A DNA stretch of 56,376 bases from an uncultured Curvibacter sp. (GTDB taxonomy: Bacteria; Pseudomonadota; Gammaproteobacteria; Burkholderiales; Burkholderiaceae_C). Positions 27,743 through 36,153 of the stretch are shown piece by piece; position 1 is the stretch's first letter, and each line of letters opens with the position of its first letter. Both the position numbers and the translations under genes were made by a program. The DNA lies in the NCBI GenBank assembly GCA_903828535.1, contig CAIKMN010000013.1, positions 1 through 56,376 of the forward strand. Reading direction: 5' to 3'. Below the pieces are notes generated by a model. The model was not told the DNA's origin, did not search any database, and worked only from the letters and a program-made list of their open reading frames with translations.

Positions 27743-27991
27743 AGCCCCTCAATGTAACACAAACACATTTTTTCTCTTATCTCTTTAAAAGTAATATATA
27801 AAACTAATAGTAATAGTAAGGGCCGCCTCTGTCTGTGGAAAACCCAAAATTGATCTATCAAATCAAAGACTTACTCTTGCTCAAGGCCTGTGTGTTCAAG
27901 CCCTTTGTGTCTGCTGTCTATTGTGAACAAATTTAGGTTTGATCAAGTTGCTGTGGATAAGCTGCTCTTTGTTAAAAAGATACCCACAGGC
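27743..27991. other. oriC: Candidate chromosomal replication origin (oriC)
   Basis: This gene-free stretch between infA and the ketoacyl synthase gene has the layout of an oriC. Read on the minus strand, a perfect DnaA box TTATCCACA is at 27960-27952, then TTGTTCACA (27930-27922), TTGAACACA (27899-27891) and TTTTCCACA (27842-27834), all in one orientation. A GC-rich spacer of about 14 bp and the run CTTACTATTACTATTAG follow, resembling the GC cluster and DnaA-trio of the B. subtilis unwinding system. Beyond lies an AT-rich stretch (27763-27817). Two GATC sites occur. A weaker box, ATACCCACA, is on the plus strand at 27980. mnmG, parAB and parS lie nearby. Function is inferred. Confidence 0.72.
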
Positions 27992-29224
27992 TTATGCCAG
28001 GCTCGCAATCAACACGGCGTTCGTTCCGCCAAACGCAAATGAGTTGGACATGACGTGACGCATGTTGAGCGTGTGCCGGGCTTGGTGTTGAATCAGATCA
28101 ATATTGAACTTGGGGTCCACTTCCTGTACGTGGGCGGTTGCCGGTAATTGTTGGCATTCCAAAGCCTTTACGGCAATGATGGTTTCTAATACACCTCCCG
28201 CGCCAATCAGATGACCGTGTACTGCTTTAGTGGAACTCACTGGAACAGCGTTGACCCCAAATACTTCTGCCAATGAGGCGGCCTCCGCCGCATCGCCACT
28301 TTGGGTGCCAGTCCCATGGGCATTGACATAACCAATGTCTTGTGGGGTCAAGCCCGCATCGCGCAGGGCATTCCTCATGGCTTTGACTTGCCCTTGCGGG
28401 TTGGGATGGGTGATGTGTTCACTGTCGCAGTTGGTGGCATAACCACTGAGGTAAATGCGAGTTTGATGTTGGCGTTTTTTAGTATGTGTTTCTGATTCCA
28501 ACACCAAAGCCCCTGCGCCTTCGCCCATTGCAAATCCATGTCGGTCCTTGGCAAAGGGTCGGCAAGCTTGATAGGCATCGGAAAGGTCTTGGTGGATCGG
28601 TGAAAGCACCCGCATCGCTTGCCAACTGGATAAAATGCCTGGCATCAACATCGATTCATGGCCACCCACAATCGCCACATCGAGCCAGCCGCCTCGAATG
28701 GCCCTTACCGCTTCACCGATGGCGACGGCCGATGAGGCGCAGGCGCAGGCATAGCCCAAGGCGTGCCCTTTGACTTTTAATGCCAATGCAATCTCAGCTA
28801 CGGCTGCATTGGGCATGGTGGTTAAAACGGTTGTTGGCCGCAGTCGTTGGTGTTCGTTGTAGATTTGCCTACAAATGGATTCGAAACTGTGGGCACCTGA
28901 CATGCCACTGCCCCAAAACAAACCGGTGCGGTCGTGGTCCAGCATTTCTAAATTCAGACCGCTGTTTTCAAAAGCCTGTTTGGCTGCGACCAGTGCCATT
29001 GCGGTGCCCCGGTCGGGTGTGATCTTAGAAGGTGTTTTGACAGATTTGTCGTCGAAATCACAAGAAGCCACTGGAACCCAAGCGGCATCTAAACCCTGTA
29101 AATTGATTTCAAAGCCACGGACGCCAGATTGGTTTTTAAGACAAGCTTCAAACAAGGAATCTGCTGAGTGACCCAGTGGGCTGATGACGCCCTTGCCCGT
29201 GATATAGACCTGGATGGCACTCAT
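27992..29224 (-). CDS. Beta-ketoacyl-[ACP] synthase, FabF-like
   Basis: KAS II-type enzymes condense malonyl-ACP with an acyl chain. The 410-residue protein keeps the full catalytic set: Cys162 in GYACACASS, His303 in NAHGTGTQSGD, Lys333 and His338 in STKAVHGHLIGAGG. Differences from housekeeping FabF (for example ACACASS for TACATS) and the pairing with its own ACP suggest a dedicated pathway rather than bulk fatty-acid synthesis. Its start overlaps the ACP stop by 4 bp. It is the last gene of a four-gene minus-strand run and ends at the putative origin. No ketoreductase, dehydratase or acyltransferase gene is in the window, so these would be borrowed. Confidence 0.9.
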   Translation of the reverse strand: MSAIQVYITGKGVISPLGHSADSLFEACLKNQSGVRGFEINLQGLDAAWVPVASCDFDDKSVKTPSKITPDRGTAMALVAAKQAFENSGLNLEMLDHDRTGLFWGSGMSGAHSFESICRQIYNEHQRLRPTTVLTTMPNAAVAEIALALKVKGHALGYACACASSAVAIGEAVRAIRGGWLDVAIVGGHESMLMPGILSSWQAMRVLSPIHQDLSDAYQACRPFAKDRHGFAMGEGAGALVLESETHTKKRQHQTRIYLSGYATNCDSEHITHPNPQGQVKAMRNALRDAGLTPQDIGYVNAHGTGTQSGDAAEAASLAEVFGVNAVPVSSTKAVHGHLIGAGGVLETIIAVKALECQQLPATAHVQEVDPKFNIDLIQHQARHTLNMRHVMSNSFAFGGTNAVLIASLA

Positions 29225-29478
29225 GCTGCAGGTGTTTGCAAGGCTTCTTCGACGATTTTCGTCAACTGGTTCAAACTAATGCCACTTTTGGTGGGATCCA
29301 ACTTGTCTTCAGGAATACGCAACTTGAAGGCATCTTCTAGTGCGAAAACAAACTCCATCAATGCCAAAGAGTCGAGTCCCAAATCTTCAAGCACGGTTTC
29401 GCCGCTTATTTTGTCAGCGGAAACTTCAAATTGCTTGACCAAGATATCTGTCAAAGTATCGTAAACAGGGGCTGTCAT
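29221..29478 (-). CDS. Acyl carrier protein
   Basis: This 85-residue acidic protein has the phosphopantetheine site GLDSLALMEFVFALE with Ser37. It is not the standard AcpP sequence (AcpP has GADSLDTVELVMALE), so it is probably a dedicated carrier for the neighbouring synthase. A tail of about 8 residues (QTPAA) is Ala/Pro-rich. Both ends overlap the neighbouring genes by 4 bp, indicating translational coupling with the hydrolase upstream and the synthase downstream. Confidence 0.9.
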   Translation of the reverse strand: MTAPVYDTLTDILVKQFEVSADKISGETVLEDLGLDSLALMEFVFALEDAFKLRIPEDKLDPTKSGISLNQLTKIVEEALQTPAA

Positions 29479-30299
29479 TGTGGTCTGCTGGGTTCGGTTT
29501 CGGGACGACTGAGGCTTTTCAAAAAATGTAGGGTTTCTTGAATGACTTGCTGTCGGTCATTGTCGATGCTAATCATGTGATAGCTGTTGTTGACAATGAT
29601 TTTTTGTAAATGAACAGATGATTTTAATCCAGAAGACAGTATTGTTAAGTTATGTGTACTTGCCACTTCATCTTCTTGGGCATGAATGGCCAGAATTTGA
29701 GGACACGAAACCAACGATAGGTTCTTCTTAACGAAACGATTCAATCGATCGTTTTGTTTAAGGTGAGTAATGCCCAAATTGGCCACACCGGCCCGTGAAA
29801 TCTTGCGTTGCTCCAACTCGCGTTTGATCCAATTTCGAATTCGCTCGTTTTTAACGCCAAAAGGTGGTTTTTCTTTATAGTGCCAAAAAACGCCCAAGGG
29901 GGTATACAGGGCCACATTGATCATGAAATGCCAAGGCGGAATGGACCAGCCGTCCTGTACCAAGGAAGTCGATAACAACACCAAGCCGTCGGACCGAGTC
30001 TCCTTTTCCATGGTGGAAGCCAAAGCCAAGGCAGCCCCGGTTGAAATACCCACCAAAAAGACTTTCTCAAAGCCTTCGGCTTTGAGAGATCGAACCTTGT
30101 TTTTGACTGCCAGAACCCAGGCCTCAAAGGGAGAAGAAACGGGCTTCTTCACATTGATATCAAAGGTATATCCTTCAATTTCAAACGAAATCACGTTGGC
30201 CCCATGGCGCTGCAAGGGGCCTTTTAAACTCAGCAATTCATCGGTTGTGCTGTACAAACCATGCAACAAAACGACGGCACTTTTCTGGAGTGATAACAA
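29475..30299 (-). CDS. Alpha/beta hydrolase, carboxylesterase/thioesterase-like
   Basis: The nucleophile elbow GISTG (Ser86), the acid in HAQEDEV (Asp210) and NNSYHMISIDND (His241) give a complete triad, and VVLLHGLYSTTDELLSL holds the oxyanion region. The pattern resembles Est30-type carboxylesterases. Next to an ACP and a ketoacyl synthase it may release or transfer the acyl product; that is inference. The DNA is unusually AT-rich: bases 29581-29640 are 30% GC. The only early start is a TTG at 30299 with no clear ribosome-binding site. The gene is in the same frame as the upstream ykgJ-like gene, 30 bp after its stop. Confidence 0.82.
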   Translation of the reverse strand: MLSLQKSAVVLLHGLYSTTDELLSLKGPLQRHGANVISFEIEGYTFDINVKKPVSSPFEAWVLAVKNKVRSLKAEGFEKVFLVGISTGAALALASTMEKETRSDGLVLLSTSLVQDGWSIPPWHFMINVALYTPLGVFWHYKEKPPFGVKNERIRNWIKRELEQRKISRAGVANLGITHLKQNDRLNRFVKKNLSLVSCPQILAIHAQEDEVASTHNLTILSSGLKSSVHLQKIIVNNSYHMISIDNDRQQVIQETLHFLKSLSRPETEPSRPQ

Positions 30300-30329
30300 A
30301 ATAAAACGATCAGTTAAAACCCGACTATT

Positions 30330-30641
30330 TTACTTCTCAGAGACCTGATCTGGCCGGGTGGCTGCTTCCATTAAGCTTAGCCAAAGCAGGGCTTCTTGAC
30401 GGCTGTTACCGCACATCTCTGGATTGGGTTTTAAGCCCCCACAAAAAGAGGGGCGGTCAGGTTGACCAAACAACAAGCACTCGTTATGAATGCCCAATTG
30501 GACGCAGCGGACATTGGCCGGCTTTCCGTTGGGCATGCCTGGAATCGGACTGTTGATGGAAGGTGCAACGCAACAAGCGCCGCATTCTGGACGGCAGGTT
30601 TGTGTTTCACGTGAAACAGGAGAAGGGAAAAACATGGTCAT
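30330..30641 (-). CDS. ykgJ: YkgJ family cysteine-cluster protein
   Basis: The 103-residue protein has the YkgJ pattern CRPECGACCVAPS, SPIPGMPNGKPANVRCVQLG and CGGLKPNPEMCGNSRQEA, with cysteines that probably bind zinc or an iron-sulphur cluster. Its function is unknown. I choose the ATG at 30641 because GAGGTG stands 7 bp upstream; a second ATG is at 30635. The parS palindrome at 30603-30618 is inside the gene and encodes VSRET. The gene is divergent from mnmG with 26 bp between starts and heads the hydrolase-ACP-synthase run. Confidence 0.88.
   Translation of the reverse strand: MTMFFPSPVSRETQTCRPECGACCVAPSINSPIPGMPNGKPANVRCVQLGIHNECLLFGQPDRPSFCGGLKPNPEMCGNSRQEALLWLSLMEAATRPDQVSEK
30603..30618. 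promoter_or_regulatory. parS: parS site 1, perfect palindrome
   Basis: The 16-bp sequence TGTTTCACGTGAAACA matches the universal chromosomal parS consensus exactly. It is inside ykgJ, about 50 bp upstream of the mnmG start, and would be bound by ParB encoded 3.5 kb away. Confidence 0.95.
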
Positions 30642-30667
30642 ATTTTGCACCTCGTTAAAATAAGACC

Positions 30668-32650
30668 ATGCTTTACCCAAAAGAATTTGACGTGATCGTG
30701 GTCGGCGGAGGCCATGCGGGCACCGAGGCGGCATTGGCCGCTGCCAGGATGGGTTGCGAAACCTTGTTGTTAACCCACAACATTGAGACCCTGGGCCAAA
30801 TGAGTTGCAACCCTTCGATTGGGGGCATTGGCAAAGGGCATTTGGTCAAAGAAGTCGACGCTTTGGGCGGCGCGATGGCCTTGGCCACGGATGAAGCAGG
30901 CATTCAGTTTCGCATTTTGAACAGTTCAAAGGGCCCTGCGGTTCGCGCCACACGAGCCCAAGCAGACCGCATTTTGTACAAGGCCGCCATTCGACATCGC
31001 CTAGAAAACCAGCCCCATTTGTTCTTGTTTCAGCAAGCGGTCGACGACTTAATGTTGGAAGGCGACCGCGTGGTGGGTGCCGTGACCCAAGTGGGTATTC
31101 GGTTTCGTGCACGGGCGGTTGTTTTAACAGCCGGTACTTTTTTAGACGGCAAGATCCACGTCGGTTTGCAGAACTATGCCGCAGGCAGGGCGGGCGATCC
31201 GCCGGCGGTTAGCTTGTCTGCTCGGCTGAAAGAAATGAAATTGCCGCAGGGCCGCTTAAAAACGGGAACGCCGCCCCGAATTGACGGGCGAAGCATTGAT
31301 TTTTCGAAATGCACCGAACAACCCGGTGACGGTATGCCCGGCGGTTTGCCGGGCCAAGTGCCCGTCTTTAGTTTCATGGGAAATGCGCCAATGCACCCCC
31401 AGCAGGCACCTTGTTGGATTACCCACACCAATGCCAAAACCCATGACATTATTCGCAGCGGTTTTGATCGCAGCCCGATGTTTACGGGAAAGATCGAAGG
31501 GGTGGGGCCACGCTATTGCCCCAGCGTCGAAGACAAAATAAACCGTTTTGCCGACAAAGACAGCCACCAGATTTTTTTGGAGCCCGAAGGCCTCACCACG
31601 CACGAGTATTACCCCAACGGCATCAGCACCAGCTTGCCGTTTGACATTCAGTTCGATTTGGTGCGCAGCATGCAAGGGCTCGAAAACGCGCACATATTGC
31701 GCCCTGGCTATGCCATTGAATACGACTACTTCGATCCCCGATCTTTAAAGTCAAACTTTGAAACCCGACAAATCCAAGGTTTGTTTTTTGCTGGCCAAAT
31801 CAACGGCACGACCGGTTATGAAGAAGCCGCGGCCCAAGGGCTGTTTGCTGGCATCAACGCGGCTTTGCGCTGCCGTGAAGAGGGGCCTTGGTTGCCGCGA
31901 CGAGATCAGGCTTACCTCGGCGTCCTGGTCGATGATTTGATTTCTCAAGGCGTCACCGAGCCTTACCGCATGTTTACCAGCCGTGCTGAATTCCGGTTGC
32001 AGTTGCGAGAAGACAACGCCGATGCGCGCTTGACCGAGGAAGGTCGACGCTTGGGGCTCGTCGACGAGGTCCGCTGGGCCGCTTTTTGTCGCAAACAAGA
32101 GGCTGTTTCACGTGAAACAGAGCGGTTGAAGTCGGTTTGGGTCAACCCCCATTCTTTACCGGCCGCCGAGGCCGAGCGCGTCTTGGGCAAGGCGATTGAG
32201 CGGGAATACAACCTGGCGGACTTGTTGCGCCGACCCGGGGTCACCTACCAAGGGCTGATGTCTTTGGATGGGGGGCGCTATCAACCGCCGCAAGAGGCTG
32301 AAGCCACCTTGGCGCCTGATGTGCTGGAGCAAATTGACATTGCCGCCAAGTACTCGGGCTACATCAACCGCCAACAAGAAGAGGTTGAACGCGCCGCCCA
32401 CTTCGAAAGCTTAAAACTACCGCAAGACTTTGACTACAGCCAGGTATCGGCCTTGTCTATTGAGGTTCGTCAAAAACTCAATCGCCACAAACCCGAAACC
32501 TTGGGGCTGGCTTCTCGAATTTCGGGCGTCACGCCGGCAGCGATTTCTTTGTTGCTGATCCATTTGAAAAAACGCGGGGTCAAAGGCTTTGCCAGCATGG
32601 CCGCTAAAGTCACTAAAGCCACTCAAGAAACCGAAAGCGAAAACGCATGA
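30668..32650 (+). CDS. mnmG: tRNA uridine-5-carboxymethylaminomethyl modification enzyme MnmG (GidA)
   Basis: MnmG, with MnmE, installs the cmnm5 group on U34 of certain tRNAs, using FAD. The FAD fold [20 protein letters not shown], the signature [42 protein letters not shown] and [19 protein letters not shown] are all present. The length is 660 residues, slightly above the 630 of E. coli. The ATG is at 30668. A perfect parS lies in the coding sequence at 32104, encoding VSRET. The stop overlaps the rsmG start (ATGA). The order mnmG-rsmG-parA-parB is the common origin-proximal cluster. Confidence 0.97.
   Translation: MLYPKEFDVIVVGGGHAGTEAALAAARMGCETLLLTHNIETLGQMSCNPSIGGIGKGHLVKEVDALGGAMALATDEAGIQFRILNSSKGPAVRATRAQADRILYKAAIRHRLENQPHLFLFQQAVDDLMLEGDRVVGAVTQVGIRFRARAVVLTAGTFLDGKIHVGLQNYAAGRAGDPPAVSLSARLKEMKLPQGRLKTGTPPRIDGRSIDFSKCTEQPGDGMPGGLPGQVPVFSFMGNAPMHPQQAPCWITHTNAKTHDIIRSGFDRSPMFTGKIEGVGPRYCPSVEDKINRFADKDSHQIFLEPEGLTTHEYYPNGISTSLPFDIQFDLVRSMQGLENAHILRPGYAIEYDYFDPRSLKSNFETRQIQGLFFAGQINGTTGYEEAAAQGLFAGINAALRCREEGPWLPRRDQAYLGVLVDDLISQGVTEPYRMFTSRAEFRLQLREDNADARLTEEGRRLGLVDEVRWAAFCRKQEAVSRETERLKSVWVNPHSLPAAEAERVLGKAIEREYNLADLLRRPGVTYQGLMSLDGGRYQPPQEAEATLAPDVLEQIDIAAKYSGYINRQQEEVERAAHFESLKLPQDFDYSQVSALSIEVRQKLNRHKPETLGLASRISGVTPAAISLLLIHLKKRGVKGFASMAAKVTKATQETESENA
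32104..32119. promoter_or_regulatory. parS: parS site 2, perfect palindrome, inside mnmG
   Basis: TGTTTCACGTGAAACA occurs again without mismatch, 1.5 kb from site 1, inside mnmG. It encodes VSRET in the peptide [10 protein letters not shown]. Confidence 0.95.
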
Positions 32651-33345
32651 ACACCCTGGAAGAGGGCCTTGAGGCGCTCGGCTTGGGCTTGTCGGTGGCC
32701 CAAGTGGGCCAGCTGAAAACCTATTTGGACCTGCTTCAAAAGTGGGGCAGGGTCTACAACTTAACCGCGGTACGTGACCCCCATGAGATGTTGACGCATC
32801 ACCTGCTTGACAGTCTGGCGGTGGTGGCTCCGTTGGCGTCGTATGTGGCCCAATGGAAAAACGAAAAACAAATCAAATCGCCTTTTCAATCCCCACCGGC
32901 CCCTTTTCAGTTGATGGATGTGGGTTCGGGCGCCGGCTTGCCTGGCGTGGTGCTGGCTTTGACTTTGCCGAACATCCAGGTGGTCTGTGTGGACGCCGTG
33001 GCTAAAAAAACGGCCTTCATTCAACAGGTCGCATTGGCCTTGAAGCTGCCCAACCTCAAAGCCGTGCACGCCCGGGTTGAAACCTTGCAGGGCCCTTTTG
33101 ATTTGATTACAAGCCGAGCCTTTGCCAGCTTGCAAGACTTCACCCTTTTGACGCGGCAAGCGTTGGCTCCAGAAGGGGTGTGGATGGCCCTCAAGGGCAA
33201 GCGCCCCGATGAGGAATTGGCGGCATTAAACCCCCTGTGCGCGGCGATGTTTCACGTGGAACCGTTGGCCGTTCCCGGCCTGGATGCCGATCGTTGTTTG
33301 GTCTGGTTGCGCCCATCGATCTCGGCAAACCAGGCCTTCACGTAA
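32647..33345 (+). CDS. rsmG: 16S rRNA (guanine-527-N7)-methyltransferase RsmG
   Basis: RsmG (GidB) methylates N7 of G527 of 16S rRNA. The SAM-binding motif [19 protein letters not shown], the N-terminal [28 protein letters not shown] in family form, and [12 protein letters not shown] are present. The length is 232 residues. The ATG at 32647 overlaps the mnmG stop by 4 bp. An imperfect parS lies near the 3' end and encodes MFHVEP. Mutations in this family give low-level streptomycin resistance in other bacteria. Confidence 0.96.
   Translation: MNTLEEGLEALGLGLSVAQVGQLKTYLDLLQKWGRVYNLTAVRDPHEMLTHHLLDSLAVVAPLASYVAQWKNEKQIKSPFQSPPAPFQLMDVGSGAGLPGVVLALTLPNIQVVCVDAVAKKTAFIQQVALALKLPNLKAVHARVETLQGPFDLITSRAFASLQDFTLLTRQALAPEGVWMALKGKRPDEELAALNPLCAAMFHVEPLAVPGLDADRCLVWLRPSISANQAFT
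33249..33264. promoter_or_regulatory. parS: Degenerate parS-like site 3, inside rsmG
   Basis: TGTTTCACGTGGAACC differs from the parS consensus at two positions, both in the right arm. It is 1.1 kb from site 2. ParB may bind it weakly, or it may be a decayed site. Confidence 0.6.
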
Positions 33346-33390
33346 ACTCTGTTCTTTGTTTAAGTCTGGGTGGAGCTCCCTTCGCTGTTT

Positions 33391-34173
33391 ATGGCGCATA
33401 TTTTTTGCATTTCTAACCAAAAAGGCGGCGTCGGCAAAACCACGACCACGGTCAATTTGGCGGCTGGATTGGCCAAAATTGGCCAACGCGTTTTGATGAT
33501 TGATTTGGACCCTCAAGGCAACGCCACCATGGGTTCGGGCATCGACAAGCGATCACTGACGTTGAGCGTCTACGACGTTTTGCTGGAATCGGCCAGCGTG
33601 GCCGAAGCGCGGGTGCGTGCCGAGCCCTGCGGCTACGACGTGCTCGGCTCGAACCGGGAGTTGGCGGGTGCTGAAGTGGAGCTGGTCACCTTGGAGCGGC
33701 GCGAGAAACGGCTAAAAACCGCCTTGGCGTCGGTGTTGGGCGAGTACGACTTTGTCTTGATTGACTGTCCCCCTTCGCTGTCTATGCTCACTTTAAATGG
33801 CTTGTGCAGCGCCCACGGCGTCATTGTCCCCATGCAATGTGAGTACTTTGCCCTGGAAGGCTTGACCGACTTGGTCAACACCATCAAACAGGTGCACGCC
33901 CATTTAAATCCGGCCTTGCAAATCATCGGTTTGTTGCGGGTCATGTTTGACCCTCGGGTCACACTGCAACAGCAGGTGGGCGCCCAGTTGAAGTCCCATT
34001 TTGGCGACAAGGTCTTCAACACCGTTATTCCTCGCAATGTTCGCTTGGCCGAGGCGCCCAGTTATGGTTTGCCTGGCGTGGTGTTTGACCCCGCTGCCAA
34101 AGGCAGCCAAGCGTTTGTCGAGTTCGCTGCAGAAATGGTGTCGCGCTTGAAAACCAGCACCCCTAAAAATTAA
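33391..34173 (+). CDS. parA: Chromosome-partitioning ATPase ParA (Soj)
   Basis: ParA is a deviant-Walker ATPase that moves ParB-parS complexes over the nucleoid. Motifs: ISNQKGGVGKTTTTVNLAA, MIDLDPQGNATMGSG, DFVLIDCPPSLSMLTLN. I use the ATG at 33391 (MAHIFCISNQ), giving 260 residues; a GTG at 33370 would add seven residues. It follows rsmG after about 45 bp and precedes parB by 10 bp. In many Comamonadaceae a LysE-type gene lies between rsmG and parA; it is absent here. Confidence 0.96.
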   Translation: MAHIFCISNQKGGVGKTTTTVNLAAGLAKIGQRVLMIDLDPQGNATMGSGIDKRSLTLSVYDVLLESASVAEARVRAEPCGYDVLGSNRELAGAEVELVTLERREKRLKTALASVLGEYDFVLIDCPPSLSMLTLNGLCSAHGVIVPMQCEYFALEGLTDLVNTIKQVHAHLNPALQIIGLLRVMFDPRVTLQQQVGAQLKSHFGDKVFNTVIPRNVRLAEAPSYGLPGVVFDPAAKGSQAFVEFAAEMVSRLKTSTPKN

Positions 34174-34183
34174 AGAGAAAAAG

Positions 34184-35125
34184 ATGGTCACCAAAAAACC
34201 AAAAGGCTTGGGTCGAGGTTTAGAAAACTTTTTTGGCCCCCAAACCACCCACTCAGACCCTTTGAGTTCAGCCCCAAGCGACAACTTGCCCAGCAGCCTG
34301 TCTCTTGAAGAGATGGTGCCCGGTGTTTACCAACCCCGCACGCGCATGGACGAGGGCGCTTTGTATGAGTTGGCCGAAAGCATCAAAGCCCAAGGCATCA
34401 TGCAGCCGATTTTGGTGCGTCCTTTGGCGGCGCCCGCCGATCAACCGGATGCGCCCCAACGTTATGAAATCATTGCGGGCGAGCGGCGCTTTCGCGCGGC
34501 GAAACTGGCCGGCTTAGAGCGAGTGCCCGTGTTGGTACGGCATGTTGAAGACCAGGCCACCGCGGCCATGGCCCTGATTGAGAATATCCAGCGCGAAGAC
34601 TTGAACCCACTGGAGGAGGCCCAAGGCTTGCAGCGTCTCATCAAAGAGTTTGGCCTCAGTCACGAACAAGCCGCCCAAGCGGTGGGGCGCTCGCGCAGTG
34701 CGGCCTCCAATTTGTTGCGCTTGTTGAACTTGGCAGAGCCGGTTCAAACCATGCTCATGGCGGGGGATGTGGACATGGGTCACGCCCGTGCGTTGTTGGC
34801 GCTGGACCGCGCCTCGCAAATTACCGCCGCGCATCAAATCGCTGCCAAAAAAATGTCGGTGCGTGAGGCCGAGGCCCTGGTCAAAAAGGTGGGTGCTGAA
34901 TTCCATTTGGTGTCTCCCAAGGCCAACGCCAAAGGCAAAGAAAAATCGCGAGATTTGAAGCGCATTGAAGAAGAGCTGTCGGACTTGTTCACGGCCGATG
35001 TCGAGGTGCGCATCAAGAAGCGCATCAAGCGCGCGGGGCGACTTGAGGAGATGGGCGAGTTGACTGTGCAGTTCAGCTCCTTAGACGAGCTCAATGGCTT
35101 GATTGAACGCCTCAGGACCGCGTAA
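34184..35125 (+). CDS. parB: Chromosome-partitioning protein ParB (Spo0J)
   Basis: ParB is a CTP-dependent clamp that loads at parS and spreads. The 313-residue protein shows KPKGLGRGLENFF for ParA contact at the N-terminus, then VPGVYQPRTRMDEGALYELA, the CTP motif GERRFRAAKLAGL, ENIQREDLNP and the helix-turn-helix EQAAQAVGRSRSAASNLLRL. The C-terminal dimer domain closes the protein. AAAGAGAAAAAG precedes the ATG. It sits 10 bp after parA, and its target sites are 1-3.5 kb upstream. Confidence 0.97.
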   Translation: MVTKKPKGLGRGLENFFGPQTTHSDPLSSAPSDNLPSSLSLEEMVPGVYQPRTRMDEGALYELAESIKAQGIMQPILVRPLAAPADQPDAPQRYEIIAGERRFRAAKLAGLERVPVLVRHVEDQATAAMALIENIQREDLNPLEEAQGLQRLIKEFGLSHEQAAQAVGRSRSAASNLLRLLNLAEPVQTMLMAGDVDMGHARALLALDRASQITAAHQIAAKKMSVREAEALVKKVGAEFHLVSPKANAKGKEKSRDLKRIEEELSDLFTADVEVRIKKRIKRAGRLEEMGELTVQFSSLDELNGLIERLRTA

Positions 35126-35169
35126 TCTGCGCTCAAAGCCCCTTATAAGCAGCCCATTGGATAGGTGAG

Positions 35170-36153
35170 ATGTCCGTTCCTGCATTGAACCGATGGCGGC
35201 GCGATCTGCTGGGGGTCGCGGCGTGGGTGGCGTTGGGCTTTGCGGCCGCGGTGAGGGGCAATTGGTCTGAATGGGTGGCCCGCTCCGCGCAACATTACGA
35301 AGCTTGGCAACTCGATGAATGGCCTCTGGGCCTGTTGTTGTTGGCCATCGGCTTGTGTTGGTTTGTCTGGCGTCGAATGAACGAACTTCATGCTTTGCTG
35401 AAACAAAACCAGGTGTTGGCGCAACGGTTGATCACGGTTCAAGAAGACGAGCGCCGTGCCTTGGCGCGTGAGTTGCACGACGAATTTGGCCAAGGCTGCA
35501 CGGCCATTCGAATAGAAGCGCAATGTGTTCAAGGCTTGGGACAAGGCTCAGCACACCAACAAGCAATTGAAGAGAGTGCTCGGCGCATCGACTCGGCCGC
35601 CCATGCGCTTTACAGCCTGGTGAAAGACCGGCTCAAGCAGCTGCGGCCCCAAGACTTAGACGGCATGGGTTTGTGGTCAGCCGTACAGACCTTGTGTGAA
35701 AACTGGGAGCTGCAAACAGGGGTGGCGTGTGCTTTTTATCCGCCCAGCCCCGCGCTTCAAAATCAAATTTTGGCGCTGAACCACGACGCGCTTCAAGTGG
35801 CCATTTACCGGATTGTCCAAGAGGCGTTGACCAACGTGTCGCGTCACGCACAGGCCAGTCAAGTCAAAGTCAGCGCCGTCGTTTTAGGGGCGCCAAAACC
35901 AAAAGCCTTGCGTTTAGAAATTCAAGACGATGGGGTCGGACTGAGTGGCGCGGCCGAAGGGAATAAGGCGGTGCAAGCGCAGGGGCCCACCGGCTTTGGC
36001 TTGTTGGGCATCCAAGAGCGGGCAGCCGCTTTGGGGGGGCACATGACCTTGCGGTCCTTGCGCGCCGCACGAGGGGCCAAAGACGGCGGAGCTGGGCCCC
36101 CTTCTGGTTGTTGCGTCCAAGTCACCTTGCCTTTGAAGGAGGCGTTGGCGTGA
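35170..36153 (+). CDS. Sensor histidine kinase, NarL-partner type (HisKA_3)
   Basis: Two membrane segments (about residues 12-28 and 52-67) enclose a short periplasmic loop. The phosphoacceptor His103 is in ALARELHDEFGQGCTAIR, typical of HisKA_3 kinases. The ATPase part has the N box QEALTNVSRHAQ, the G box DDGVGL and GFGLLGIQERAAALGG. There is no extra input domain, so sensing would be by the short loop or the membrane. The stop overlaps the response regulator start. The start is ATG at 35170. The signal is unknown; the TonB receptor downstream hints at a nutrient. Confidence 0.9.
   Translation: MSVPALNRWRRDLLGVAAWVALGFAAAVRGNWSEWVARSAQHYEAWQLDEWPLGLLLLAIGLCWFVWRRMNELHALLKQNQVLAQRLITVQEDERRALARELHDEFGQGCTAIRIEAQCVQGLGQGSAHQQAIEESARRIDSAAHALYSLVKDRLKQLRPQDLDGMGLWSAVQTLCENWELQTGVACAFYPPSPALQNQILALNHDALQVAIYRIVQEALTNVSRHAQASQVKVSAVVLGAPKPKALRLEIQDDGVGLSGAAEGNKAVQAQGPTGFGLLGIQERAAALGGHMTLRSLRAARGAKDGGAGPPSGCCVQVTLPLKEALA

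Noticed and set aside
27743-27991. Plasmid or phage origin
   Set aside because: There is no rep gene or iteron array; the neighbours are core chromosomal genes.
27992-30299. Polyketide or aryl-polyene gene cluster
   Set aside because: No ketoreductase, dehydratase, acyltransferase, aromatase or phosphopantetheinyl transferase gene lies nearby.
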